Positions 32,269 to 42,465 of a stretch of 64,000 bases of DNA are shown here, in pieces. The first letter of the stretch is position 1; every line of letters starts with the position of its first letter. The stretch comes from Fragilariopsis cylindrus CCMP1102 (taxonomy: Eukaryota > Bacillariophyta > Bacillariophyceae > Bacillariales > Bacillariaceae). The DNA lies in assembly GCA_900095095.1 (NCBI GenBank), contig FMBT01000464.1, forward strand, positions 1-64,000. Reading direction: 5' to 3'. The notes under the pieces are model-generated. The model was given only the letters and a program-made list of their open reading frames with translations. It was not told the DNA's origin and made no database searches. A program made the position numbers and the translations under genes.

Positions 32269-33863
32269 ATGTCACGATATGTGGTGGTCATCGCTGTCAT
32301 ATTCAGTGGAGTCTTTGGCTATGATCTTTGTTTGGTCTGTGATGCATCATCATCGTCTTCTTCCTATTCCAAAAATAACACCCATACTTCATTCAACGTA
32401 GCATCATTGACCTCTGATTATTGTCGCGATATTTTTCTTCTGGACTTGACTGAACTAGTAGAATCAGGTAACTTATCCTTAGCTCGGAGGAAAGCTCTAG
32501 ATGAACTTGGGAATACATCTCGCGATAGATGCAAAAAGAGTGACATTGCCAAGATCTATGTCGATACATTTCAACAAAGTTACGATGAAGGAGGGAACAA
32601 GTACCTACAAAAAATTCTGAAATATAATACTAGCGTCAAGAATGATGAACGTATAGTCCTTCGAGCTAAACAAGATGATCCAAATTGTACAACAGAAACC
32701 TTTGATTGGAATATCGTGGATCCGAACGAACTCTGGGACGATTACTGCTCCATTTTACCTGCCGAAAAGACGAAAACAAAGAATCATCCGAAGAAAAGAG
32801 AAACTCGTCATCATTATCTTCATCATCATGGCAGGATCCTTTCCAAAAGTTCTCCGTCCAAGCAACCCATTGTTGCGAGTTTTCTCCAGGATCTTGGACT
32901 TATCTAAGGTTGCCTGTAATACACGAACCAGCGATACGATTACGTATTCCACAACAAAGCTCAAATATCCACGAGTATTCCGTTTCCTTGGATCTCGAAC
33001 AAGACGGGTATTTACGTCCCTTTGATGTGGCTGGAATCTTGTGGCCGACAGGATATTTGCTCAGTCTTTGTTTGGGAGATCTTAATGGATGCCCTATTCC
33101 AGAAGTCCATGCTCTAATGGCACAATATCAACACAATTTTTTGTCTGGAAATAGTAGCAGTCATCCACCATTAGCGCTGGAACTAGGAACAGGGATTGGG
33201 GCAGGTAGTATTGCTCTTGCCAAGTCCCTGCAACGAATGGATTTTCCATCTTTATCTTCTGATCATCACGGAAAACAACAACCATGGGTTGTTGCTACTG
33301 ATGTTGCTCCATATGCTTTGGCTCTGACCATGGCTAATGCAAATACCAATGACGTCGATGATATCATCAACACAAGTCTTATGGACCATTTCAATCAAAC
33401 ATGTATGCAAGATGTAAAGAACAAATACTTTCCACCGCGAAGAATAGACACAATTAAAACGAATTCATCCCACAGTATACAGGAACAAATTCGAACACTA
33501 GGTGATGGATTCGCCATGATTTTTGGTTCGTCACTACAAGGTTTGTTTCAGGACACAGATCGTCCTGAAAGTGTTCTTTGGAAGACCCTTGACGAATTGC
33601 TCGACCGAAACAACCCAAATTCTTTGGCTATCCTAGTACATAATCGAGTTGAGCCACTTAAGGTACCACCTGATCCTAATTTTCCATACCGCCTTGTCCG
33701 ACGACTATCGGCTTCTCACAAATTCTTTGGAGATATGAAGACCCGGGCTGGAGAGACATCTGACTTTGAGATCTATGTATTTCAGCCAAAGAATATCCAT
33801 CACAAGGACTTCACTTCGTCGTCATCAGTTACTGCTAAGAATTCTGATAATGACGAATTATAG
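32269..33863 (+). CDS. Secretory-pathway methyltransferase-like protein (frameshifted)
   Basis: The ATG at 32269 starts a signal peptide (SRYVVVIAVIFSGVFGYDLC). About 165 residues of a helical, family-unknown region follow (DYCRDIFLLDLTELVESGN). Then, one frame over, comes a class I SAM-dependent methyltransferase of the METTL21/lysine-methyltransferase type: FDVAGILWPTGYLLSLCL, ALELGTGIGAGSIALAKSL (SAM motif I), VVATDVAPYALALTMANAN and a late IFGSSLQGLF stretch. The two parts connect smoothly if one A is missing in the AAAA run at about 32763-32766 (reads ILPAEKDENKESSEEK). Without that it would be truncated at 32907. The long in-frame opening before 32269 has no ATG. Substrate unknown; ER or Golgi location would be unusual for this family. 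Confidence 0.72.
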
Positions 33864-33985
33864 TTTATCGAAAGTGTACGTTTTTATATTCTATAATTTA
33901 AAAAGTTATTTTTGTTTATAGAAATCAAATTTCTTAATTCAGTTAATAATTCTCCGACGATGTGATAGAAATTCAGCCATATCTT

Positions 33986-36292
33986 CTACCACTGCCAAAT
34001 TATCGTTCTTGCTGCGTCCTCTGTATCTCCATATAATTTCAAAGGATTGGATATAGATTCCACTGGGGCAAAAAGAGGTAATTCTGCTGCAAGGAATGGT
34101 AATTCGGGTTCATGAAATGGTGTTAGTCTTATCGTACAGTCATGATTTGTCTCGAGTTCCTCCCCCAATCGACTCCATCGGTTCAATTCTACGGATAGGT
34201 AGCGAATTGTATTTCGGTCGCCTATAATCGCCCCATTGGATGGTAAAGAAGTTCTTGTCAAGGCATTTCGTATGTAATTCGGTAATTTTAATGTCGATTC
34301 GATTCCATCTAAGACAGCCTTTTTTTTAATACGTTTTTCTGTATGCAACTTCTGATTCTTGATTTCAAAATTGGAGAGCAATCTCAGAGTTGTCTTCGAT
34401 ACCGGCTTTGTTATGAACCGTCGTTTACTTTGTTGGTGCGACTTGCTACGATAGGTATCGATATTATCCCAACAAACATCAATGGCCGATTGGATTTTAG
34501 CGGACATAATTTCTTTTGATAGATGCACCTGGGTGCAATTAGCCTTCGATTGTTCCATTACAGTCGACGACACAATCATTCGTCCCAACGACAATGCAAT
34601 AGCAGTGTGATTTCCAATTAATGGACAATCTCTTGCCGCTAACAGGATCGAAATAGCATGATTAGAGATATCGTCATATGTAGTATTTTCTTGGTGGTCG
34701 CCTGAAGTAACCTCTATTCGTTTTCTGTGATCATTAACTATTGGTATTGATCTTGATTGTTGATAGTAAAGTTCAAGTTCGCTTGCAACTGTATCATTGT
34801 CCACAAAGTCGGAATCTGTCTCCGAATTGACGTTGGGATTGCAAAGAACAGTAGTATTATCTCTGGGAGATAAACATTCCATGTTTTTATTTTTCCTCTG
34901 GGATGATAGGGATTTTTCCGTTTTTTCTTCCAAGGCGAGACAACCAACTTCTAATGTAAAATGTGCATAGACGCACCAAATACCTGCTAATCGATCCCGG
35001 ACAGTTACAAGTGAAACGAGATCTTCATTATGTGTCGGGTGTATTTCAAGTTTCTTCAAGACGTCTTCCACTTCATCATAGTTTTTCTTTATTATTTGAT
35101 GGAGGCAGTCAAAGCAAGACCGAACAAGACCAGCTGCCAATCGAACTCGTAACCAACGATATAGAATGTAAGGGGAACCTATAGAAGATATCTTCTTTTC
35201 GAAAGGCTGGTTCTTCGTCAACAACCTTGATGTTAAAGTATTGAGACGAGCGATTGGTGTCTGCAGAATATATATTCGTTTCTGTGGATCAGGTTCATTC
35301 AATCTCTTCCATAGCTTCCATTGTAAGGAATGTTCTCTCGGGATATAGCAATCCTTGATATTATTATTCTGTCTCCTTTCATTTTCCATTCCCGTTATAT
35401 CATTATCATCAATATCATCTTTTCTCGTGTCGTTGATCCTTGATATAGGTCGTAATTTCCAGGTAGTATTTCCCCAAGTTTTTGAATTCAAAGGATTTGA
35501 TGTTGCGGTTATCAGTCCCTCAATTTTGCTTATTATATAATTACTGCCTCTAGTAGCAAGACGACAATTCTTGTTCTTCTTGTTGTTCTTCTTCTTCTTG
35601 ATAGACGACGATAATTCTTTCGATAATTTCGAACAATTCCAGGAAGAATCGTCCCAAAAATTTGGATGCAAAGAAGGATTGTAAGGAGCAGAATACTGTT
35701 TTATCACCTTGCTGTTGCAATTAATTTTATTACTATGAGATCTACTTGTACTTGTACTTGATATAGAATCATCTTGTATTTTCTTTGTTTTGTTTTTAGG
35801 AGAAGTATGTTGCTGCCATTTCTCGTTCTTGTTGTATCTTTTTCTCTTTCTTCTTGTATTGTAATGTTGTTTTACTATTGTATCTGACGATGGTGATACT
35901 TCTGAATAACAGGCTTGTTGTTCTTGTTGCACCGAGTAGTTGGACAACGAACATGCCGATTCTTCACATGATATACTTGTACCGGTAGAAGAACCACAGA
36001 AAGATACCAAACGATGTGTATCCAAAGTTCTGTTGTTTTCAGCAGCAATTCTATTTGAAATGGTTGCTGTTGTACAAGTAGGAGGAATTATTATGTTGTT
36101 TCCGTTTGAGAATGACTCTGTATCTTCTGATACTCTTCTTGATTTATTTGACGATTGATTAACGTTCATAGTAGGAAGAATACATTTCTTCTTTGCTAAG
36201 CCTTGAAGGACCTCGATATATCGTTTTCGACTGCTGCTGCTACCCGTATCAGTACTACTGTAGAACGAATCAAATTCCAATGCGAACGACAT
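33986..36292 (-). CDS. Large hypothetical protein
   Basis: Single exon, 768 residues, starting MSFALEFDSFYSSTD. The first 250 residues are Ser/Asn/Lys-rich and look disordered, with basic stretches such as RRKRKRYNKNEKWQ that could be nuclear signals. The middle (EHSLQWKLWKRLNEPDPQKR to about CVYAHFTLEVGCLALEE) and the C-terminus (LTPFHEPELPFLAAELPLF) are globular and helical. There is no TM segment or signal peptide. I do not recognise the family. A nuclear protein is a mild inference from charge only. It converges with the methyltransferase-like gene, 120 bp away. Confidence 0.65.
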   Translation of the reverse strand: MSFALEFDSFYSSTDTGSSSSRKRYIEVLQGLAKKKCILPTMNVNQSSNKSRRVSEDTESFSNGNNIIIPPTCTTATISNRIAAENNRTLDTHRLVSFCGSSTGTSISCEESACSLSNYSVQQEQQACYSEVSPSSDTIVKQHYNTRRKRKRYNKNEKWQQHTSPKNKTKKIQDDSISSTSTSRSHSNKINCNSKVIKQYSAPYNPSLHPNFWDDSSWNCSKLSKELSSSIKKKKNNKKNKNCRLATRGSNYIISKIEGLITATSNPLNSKTWGNTTWKLRPISRINDTRKDDIDDNDITGMENERRQNNNIKDCYIPREHSLQWKLWKRLNEPDPQKRIYILQTPIARLNTLTSRLLTKNQPFEKKISSIGSPYILYRWLRVRLAAGLVRSCFDCLHQIIKKNYDEVEDVLKKLEIHPTHNEDLVSLVTVRDRLAGIWCVYAHFTLEVGCLALEEKTEKSLSSQRKNKNMECLSPRDNTTVLCNPNVNSETDSDFVDNDTVASELELYYQQSRSIPIVNDHRKRIEVTSGDHQENTTYDDISNHAISILLAARDCPLIGNHTAIALSLGRMIVSSTVMEQSKANCTQVHLSKEIMSAKIQSAIDVCWDNIDTYRSKSHQQSKRRFITKPVSKTTLRLLSNFEIKNQKLHTEKRIKKKAVLDGIESTLKLPNYIRNALTRTSLPSNGAIIGDRNTIRYLSVELNRWSRLGEELETNHDCTIRLTPFHEPELPFLAAELPLFAPVESISNPLKLYGDTEDAARTIIWQW

Positions 36293-37726
36293 CTTGTGTG
36301 TTTTTAAGAAGACAGGAAGAAAAAAATATTATAATATTGTTGACAACTTGCTTGCTTATTTTGTTAACACAATAGGGAGAGATGTTCTCCTTGTACTTGT
36401 TCCTCTTTTTCACTAGAAGAAGATAGCAGCAATTACACTTTGATGAACTTTGTATCGTATGATGCTATATTATATTCTTTATTTATCTGTCGACTCAATA
36501 CAATCGATAGACCTTTCTATGCTATGGGTTGATCTCGCTCCGCCCTTCTGTTTTTTGTTGTTGTCCGTCAGCCTTCTACAAAAGCAAAAAAGTAGTGTAC
36601 AGTACCAGTAATACCCACAGTAACGCTACCGCAAGATATAGAGCCGAAGTCATACAACGGCGTAAGTACTACAGTGTACTAGTAAAGCGCATCCAATATT
36701 TTTTCTCTATGAAAACAATACACACCAAGCAAATACAGAGAGAGAGAGAGAAGTAATGCATGCCTAAGTATATTTTCTTTTGTTTCATCTACTTTTATAA
36801 GCCTAAGCTATACTACAGTACGTCACAGATTATTACTTACAGAAAAGCGACCAAATATTTTCAATTAGAACCGATTAAAGAATTCGCTTCAATATAAAAA
36901 ATAAATATTAGTCACCTGCCGCATGCTGATTTTAGTTTATAACAGATTTGATATATTATGGTACTTCCTCCAGCGACCGCTAAGTGATTGTGCGCTATCG
37001 ATTGGAATTATTATACCATAAAGCTCTTCGAACCCTTAAGATCTAACCACAAAATGCGAAATGTACCAAAAAAATAAAAATAAGCGACGATTCTAAGGGT
37101 ACAATTTATTATATGATGTAATAATTCCAAGCGATAGCGCGCAGTCATTTAGCGCTCACTGGAGGAAGCAACTTATGTTAGTAAACTTTTATACATAATA
37201 ATATTATTTATTAGATGTACACTACGCCTATGTATTTTCAAATATTTGTTTGTATTGTGTCACGTGTCACGCGTGGCAAACGTAATTCAATTTTATTCGA
37301 AGTAGTCTTAGAATTCGCTTTGTTGACTCTGATTCGAACGAGTCAAGTCGATTAATGCTTACCTGTGTTACTTCAAAACTATTTTTATTTTTCTCCATTT
37401 TTACACTTCTTATTACAACTCTCGAATAGCTTGTTGTCGTAGTAATATACATAACGAAATCAATGTAAGTATGGTAAATCAAGATGGTTTTAATTTTACT
37501 GTAGACATCTAAGCTATTATGATACTATCTTTACTGACAGGAAAATTAGCGGAATGATACTGTACTGGTCAATTTAGATGGCGTAGCCGTGTTGGAATTT
37601 GATTCCGATATGCTTGTACTAGTAGTTATTTAATTATGCCGTCTCCTGTAAAAGCTTTGCTCTGTATCTCACTCTACTATTTTCATTCTTTTAACTTCCT
37701 ATCCTCGTAATCGTAGATAAGACAAA
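36293..37726. other. Intergenic with MITE-like element
   Basis: About 1.4 kb between divergent genes. Contains the inverted-repeat element at 36961-37172 (separate entry), a short GA run near 36738 and a pyrimidine-rich stretch before the eL20 start. Confidence 0.6.
36961..37172. mobile_element. MITE-like inverted-repeat element, about 212 bp
   Basis: The left arm (36965-37013, starting TTCCTCCAGCGACCGC) is the reverse complement of the right arm (37119-37167) at 43 of 49 positions by hand count. Weaker inverted similarity continues inward (ACCCTTAAGATC against ACCCTTAGAATC). The centre is non-coding. Five-base direct repeats TTATG flank it at 36956-36960 and 37173-37177, fitting a target-site duplication. 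So it is a likely non-autonomous DNA transposon that needs a transposase from elsewhere. The superfamily cannot be assigned; the exact ends are uncertain by a few bases. Confidence 0.75.
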
Positions 37727-38278
37727 ATGACTGTTGCCGGTATCATGAAACAATATCAGGTGGTGGGCCGAAAAGCCCCCACTGAGGAAAATCCTAACCC
37801 AGAAGCATACAGGATGATCATCTTTTCCCCCAACGCTGTTATTGCCAAATCGAAATTCTGGTACTACATGCATCAATTTAGAAAGATGAAGAAGACTACA
37901 GGTGAAATTTTGGACGTAGTTGAAATTGTTGAAAAGAATCGTAGAATTGTTAAGAATTACGGTATCTGGTTACGATACAATTCACGATCGGGAACCCATA
38001 ATATGTACCGCGAGTTCAGAGACGTTTCTCTGACTGGTGCTGTTTCACAATTGTACGATGAGATGGCTGGACGTCATCGAGCCCGTCCTCGATCCATTCA
38101 AATTATCCGAACTTCCACTGTTGCTGCCAAGGACTTAAAGCGTGCCAATGGTATGCAATTCGCACAAGCCAATGTTAAATTCCCTCTTGCCCATCGTGTC
38201 GCTAGTGGAAAACGTGGACAAAAAGCTCTTTCTGGTTCTACATTCACCACTGTTCGTCCAACAACCTACCTTGGTTAG
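37727..38278 (+). CDS. RPL18A: 60S ribosomal protein eL20 (L18a)
   Basis: Single exon, 183 residues, near the usual family length. Signature strings: IMKQYQVVGRKAPTEENPNP, RMIIFSPNAVIAKSKFWYY, MKKTTGEILDVVEI, GIWLRYNSRSGTHNMYREFR and RARPRSIQIIRTSTV, all typical of eL20. The last 25 residues (LAHRVASGKRGQ to TTYLG) follow the conserved ending of the family. The leader is pyrimidine-rich (CTCTACTATTTTCATTC), common for ribosomal protein genes. It functions in the cytosolic large subunit near the 5S RNP. Confidence 0.95.
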   Translation: MTVAGIMKQYQVVGRKAPTEENPNPEAYRMIIFSPNAVIAKSKFWYYMHQFRKMKKTTGEILDVVEIVEKNRRIVKNYGIWLRYNSRSGTHNMYREFRDVSLTGAVSQLYDEMAGRHRARPRSIQIIRTSTVAAKDLKRANGMQFAQANVKFPLAHRVASGKRGQKALSGSTFTTVRPTTYLG

Positions 38279-38796
38279 AAAAACAAACAATCAGTAACTA
38301 GAATATCCTAAACAAAAACACTCATCACCCCCAAATGTTTTATCTGTTTTACACTGATCATATATCAATCTATTGCATTGCACTATTTAGTATTTGTAGA
38401 AGGTACAATATAATCAGATACAGCACACTTAAAAGATCTTAATTTTCAACCAATTGAATTATCCTATGCAGTGGTATATTACACAGAAATTGTTGCTCTC
38501 TTTGTTCCTTGTTAACCCAACATCACGATCGACATGGCACTACCATAAGTACAATTTCTACCGGTATACTAATACTTTACGAGTGAAGCAACTCTCTTGT
38601 TAAACGATCTATTATATTGTATGTCTGCGTAGTTTAAATGTTAAAATAAGATGATGCGAATTGTTGAAAACCCTGATCTATTAATCTAAGCCAACAAGCA
38701 CCAATATCAGTCAATGCAAGTAGAACAAATCATACAATGGTACAAGTTTTGCATTGTATTAGTATTAGTATTGGTATTGATCTTGATCCTACCGTA
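38279..38796. other. Convergent spacer
   Basis: About 520 bp between convergent genes; AT-rich, with a TATTAGTATTAGTATTGGTATTGAT stretch near 38757-38780. Nothing else recognised. Confidence 0.45.
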
Positions 38797-39966
38797 TCAC
38801 CATCTAAAACCATGTAGTCCCGAAAATGATGTATCATCATAATCTAAATGTCCAACATCCCCCATCATTCTTGCTGATACCATCCCATTTGGCCGTATAA
38901 CAAGATATGTAATAGAACAATTAAAAGTACATAATCGAAGCCAAGCTTCAGGTGGTAACTGTAAAGCACGACAGAAGAAGTATCGTATTATATTTCCGTG
39001 ACAAACGATTACCTCAAATTCATTTTTATCTTCATCTTCATCATCATCATCATCATCATCTTTATCACTACTTGTCGGAGGTATAGTTACATCCTCATCC
39101 TCATCATCATCTCGATGGAAATACTTTCGAAATGCTTCTTCTATACGGTCGTGATTTTCATCAATTTCTTCAGTTCCACCAATAATGTCTGGTCGGATAG
39201 GAACCATAGGGGCAGGAAGGGCCTCATTAAGAAGTGGATCTGGTTTCTGAACAAAGACTTTTTGATCTTGATCTTGAAATTGCTGAGCGATTAATTGTGC
39301 TGTTTCCTTAGCACGGACCATATTTGACACGTGAATTGCCTTAACGGAACATTGTCCATTAAATTTACATGTTTCAAAGTTCATTGACCCCTTCGCAATT
39401 TTTGTCAAACGAATTCCTGTTTGAATAGCTTGACGTCGACCTAATGGAGTTAATGTACGATAAATATCTTCTTCTCGTCGTTCATCGTATTGTCCATGTC
39501 TCACTAACAATATGTGACGTGATTTTTTCGTTCTCTTTTTTCTCACATTCTTTTTCTTATTGTTGTTCCTGTTAGATGAATTGGCTTGACCATTGCGGAA
39601 TGCTTCCAGGGAAGTATCGCTTGTCATCTTTCCATCCCAATTGTAATCCCAAAGTGGATACGGGACATTTGGTACGTGCATCTGTCGTTTCAAACATTGA
39701 CCTCCAAATAATAACCCATCGTCGTCACTGCCGTCTTTTGATTGTGCTTGTGGCGACGGTGTTGCTGATTCGGACAGTGTAATCGTTGTTGTTGGAAGGA
39801 ATCTTCGGATAAACGATGACGATTCTTCGTTAATGTAGTTGTCGTCATTGTCCATAGCTGCTACCGCTGCAACGCAGATCGCAGGTAGAGCTCCAAATAG
39901 ACAGCAACGTGATGAGGAAGAATATGACTGTTTGGAAATACGTGCCAAGGATGCAAAGGAGAACAT
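38797..39966 (-). CDS. PGAM5: PGAM5-like mitochondrial Ser/Thr phosphatase
   Basis: Single exon, 389 residues. A histidine-phosphatase (phosphoglycerate mutase) fold: catalytic RHG in HILLVRHGQYDERREED, then TLTPLGRRQAIQTGIRL, VSNMVRAKETAQLIAQ, a Glu in LLNEALPAP, the second catalytic His in FEVIVCHGNIIRYFFCRAL and LPPEAWLRLCTFNCSITYL. HGQY and the CHGNIIRY/PPEAWLR blocks point to PGAM5, a mitochondrial-membrane protein phosphatase, rather than glycolytic mutase. The N-terminus has a Ser/Arg-rich stretch and a hydrophobic helix (LFGALPAICVAAVAA), fitting mitochondrial targeting. An Asp/Glu-rich insert encoded by GAT triplet repeats sits before the second His. Confidence 0.85.
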   Translation of the reverse strand: MFSFASLARISKQSYSSSSRCCLFGALPAICVAAVAAMDNDDNYINEESSSFIRRFLPTTTITLSESATPSPQAQSKDGSDDDGLLFGGQCLKRQMHVPNVPYPLWDYNWDGKMTSDTSLEAFRNGQANSSNRNNNKKKNVRKKRTKKSRHILLVRHGQYDERREEDIYRTLTPLGRRQAIQTGIRLTKIAKGSMNFETCKFNGQCSVKAIHVSNMVRAKETAQLIAQQFQDQDQKVFVQKPDPLLNEALPAPMVPIRPDIIGGTEEIDENHDRIEEAFRKYFHRDDDEDEDVTIPPTSSDKDDDDDDDEDEDKNEFEVIVCHGNIIRYFFCRALQLPPEAWLRLCTFNCSITYLVIRPNGMVSARMMGDVGHLDYDDTSFSGLHGFRW

Positions 39967-40837
39967 GCTTTCATTGCTTGTATTTGCTATTATAACCAGT
40001 ATTGACAGGTATGATCGAATGCTAAGTGATGAAATGATATATAAAATAAAAGATTTGATTGATTGTGTTCTTTAGCAATGGTATGATAAGGGACTAATTC
40101 AGTAACGATACAGAGTGCCGTGCTGCAGTACATTACAGGAGATTAAGAATAATATGAGAACAAGATCTGCTGGAAATCAACTGGAAGAACACCAGACAAA
40201 AGTGGCCATAGTGATAGGAAAAGCACAATAGCACATACACAATGAAAGGATAGGATAGGAACAAGAGTAGAACCTGGAGCAACAACAACAACAGAACAGA
40301 ACAGGGCCCAGGTCATGTCAATGGGAAGGTGTCAAAGGTTTTCTCTCTGTGTACAGAATGACACAAAAGCTGTAGGTGGTTATGTTATGTCCCCAAATGC
40401 AAAGCCATTGTACAAATTTATGGCAAAGCACCTTACCCAGTAAATCATACTGGAACTCTACTGGCTGGGTCAATATACATGTACAATATATATCCTACTT
40501 ATGTGTATAATATTATATATTATTATCTAAAGTATTGTGGATTTTGAACAATGCTACGGTAGCTTTATGCGCGGGAAAATTAAGACTTTCTAAGAAGAAA
40601 ACTAAATTGTTCACGATCGAAGGCAGGATTTGGCGCGCAGCTGGTTCTGATGCGCTCCTGACTTTTTACGCGATAAAACACACGAGAAATTAAAAAATAG
40701 AGAGGTCCTACACTTTTTGATCTTGTTGGAGCCGCCATTTCAGTTCAGCAAATAACAACAACATAATATTTTTTTGTGTTACATTCATACCGCATTTTTA
40801 ATTCTTCTATTCCAATAATCACTAACTTAACATCATT
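39967..40837. promoter_or_regulatory. Divergent intergenic region
   Basis: About 870 bp between PGAM5 (-) and SUMO (+). Contains an ACAACAACAACAGAACAGAACAG stretch near 40281-40306. No gene; a GCGCGCAGCTG patch near 40634 is a minor GC-rich spot. Confidence 0.4.
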
Positions 40838-41498
40838 ATGTCTGACAACGAAGGAGGAGCAGGTGCCCCTGAAGCAAAGAACGAACCAATTACTATTCGA
40901 GTCCGTGATCAGGTGAGTTTTAATTTTTTTGGTTTTTGACCGTAACTAACGTTATTGCGGTGATGAGATACCAATAAGTTACACAGTACAATGTATTTTT
41001 GTTGTTAACACTTCTTAGCCTTAGCTACTACACCCCAATCTTAGTTCAAAATCAATCTTGTTTTCGAGAAGACGACGGGACAACACCCTGATTAGCTTAA
41101 ACTTGTCTGCGTAATATGTGTATGTGTGTGTAAAATTTTAGGGTAAAAATTATTAAGTTTTACATCTAAAATTTATATTCTCATTCAAATATTTCTTTTT
41201 TTCCCTCTATCTTTTTTTCCACTCGTTTCTATTTGGTTTGGTTTCTTTCACTTTCTACGAAATCTTTCTACGAAATAAAACATTATAGACCGGTGAGGAA
41301 ACGTTCTTTAAGATTAAAAAGTCTACTAAAATGTCCAAGGTATTTAACACATACGCACAACGTAAGGGTGTACAGATGAGCTCTCTTCGATTCCTTTTGG
41401 ATGGAGAACGTATCGCTGAAACTATGACACCACAAGATTTAGAATTAGATGATCAAGATCAAATTGATTGTATGCTTGAACAATCTGGTGGATTGTAA
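40838..41498 (+). CDS. SUMO: SUMO (small ubiquitin-like modifier)
   Basis: Two exons, 40838-40912 and 41289-41498, over a 376-nt intron (GTGAGT...ATTATAG, phase 0); 94 residues. After a short flexible start (MSDNEGGAGAPEAKNE) comes the ubiquitin fold: ITIRVRDQ-TGEETFFKIKKS, MSKVFNTYAQRKGV, SLRFLLDGERI, TPQDLELDDQDQIDCM, and the C-terminal EQSGG followed by a single Leu. The di-Gly is the conjugation end, so a SUMO protease need remove only one residue for maturation. The protein is attached to lysines on nuclear proteins through its own E1 and E2, which are not in this window. Confidence 0.95.
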
Positions 41499-42465
41499 TG
41501 TAAATAATACATTTTTATGTGAGAATGAAGGATGTAAAGAAGAAAGAGAAAAAAAAGAATTATAATACGGATAGATTTTTAATGGTAGCGCTTGCTTGCT
41601 AGCTTGTTGTTTTATACTCGGAGCTTGCAAGCTCATTCGTTCATTGCGTCATGAATTTACCTACCTTCATCAAGATATTAAAACAAACAAAAAAAGAAAA
41701 CAAACAAAATATTAAATTATATATCTAATAATAATAATATCATATTGACTTGTTGACTACGGTATATAATAATATGTACTATCACTGCCATGGGAATCAA
41801 TGACTATTTGGGTGTCATCTATAATAAAATATAAATACATGTACTTTTTTATTAACCGGCGACAATTTTTATTATAACATATGTAAGGATTATTATTATT
41901 TTAGTTAACAAAAACAATATAATACATAGCAGACTATGATACAATACAATACAATCCAATAGATGATACATAGTACGTAAATGTAGTCGTAGATCCGAAA
42001 TGTTTCATCCTTCGTCCTGTCGCACCAAATCGTCCTTCATCATTGGCCAGAACTAACCTCAAATGCGAAACAAACTAATATACAATATTGGTCGAGGAGA
42101 AACGGAGATGCTACGGTATAAGCTTGAGTCCTACAACATATTCAATAGTATAATATTTTTAAATACGCTCAATGTGGAGTATTTGATACACACAAACACA
42201 CACACACACACACACACACGTATGTATATATATATATATATATATATACTATCTATCTATTATCTATCTATATTAGTAAAAGAACTAAGCAGATCGATCA
42301 AGTTAGTTTGTTAGTTACCTATCTACGAGGGATATAGTCCTAATCTTTATACTATAATACATAACATATTGAATATTTATTCCTTTGCTATGTTCAATTT
42401 TCAAATCCAAACCAATAATTACAATTATATAGAAAAAGTAATATTCTATTCTATTTCATTTTATT
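41499..42465. other. Convergent spacer with microsatellites
   Basis: About 970 bp. Contains (CA)n at 42189-42219, then (TA)n at about 42224-42248 and CTAT units to about 42275. No gene recognised. Confidence 0.6.
42189..42275. repeat. Compound (CA)n-(TA)n-(CTAT)n microsatellite
   Basis: Three simple repeats in direct succession in the 3' flank of the 2OG oxygenase gene. Confidence 0.9.

Noticed and set aside
40960-41095. Possible C/D snoRNA in the SUMO intron (GTGATGA box and later CTGA)
   Set aside because: Boxes are about 130 nt apart, with no terminal stem and no internal C'/D' pair that I could see.
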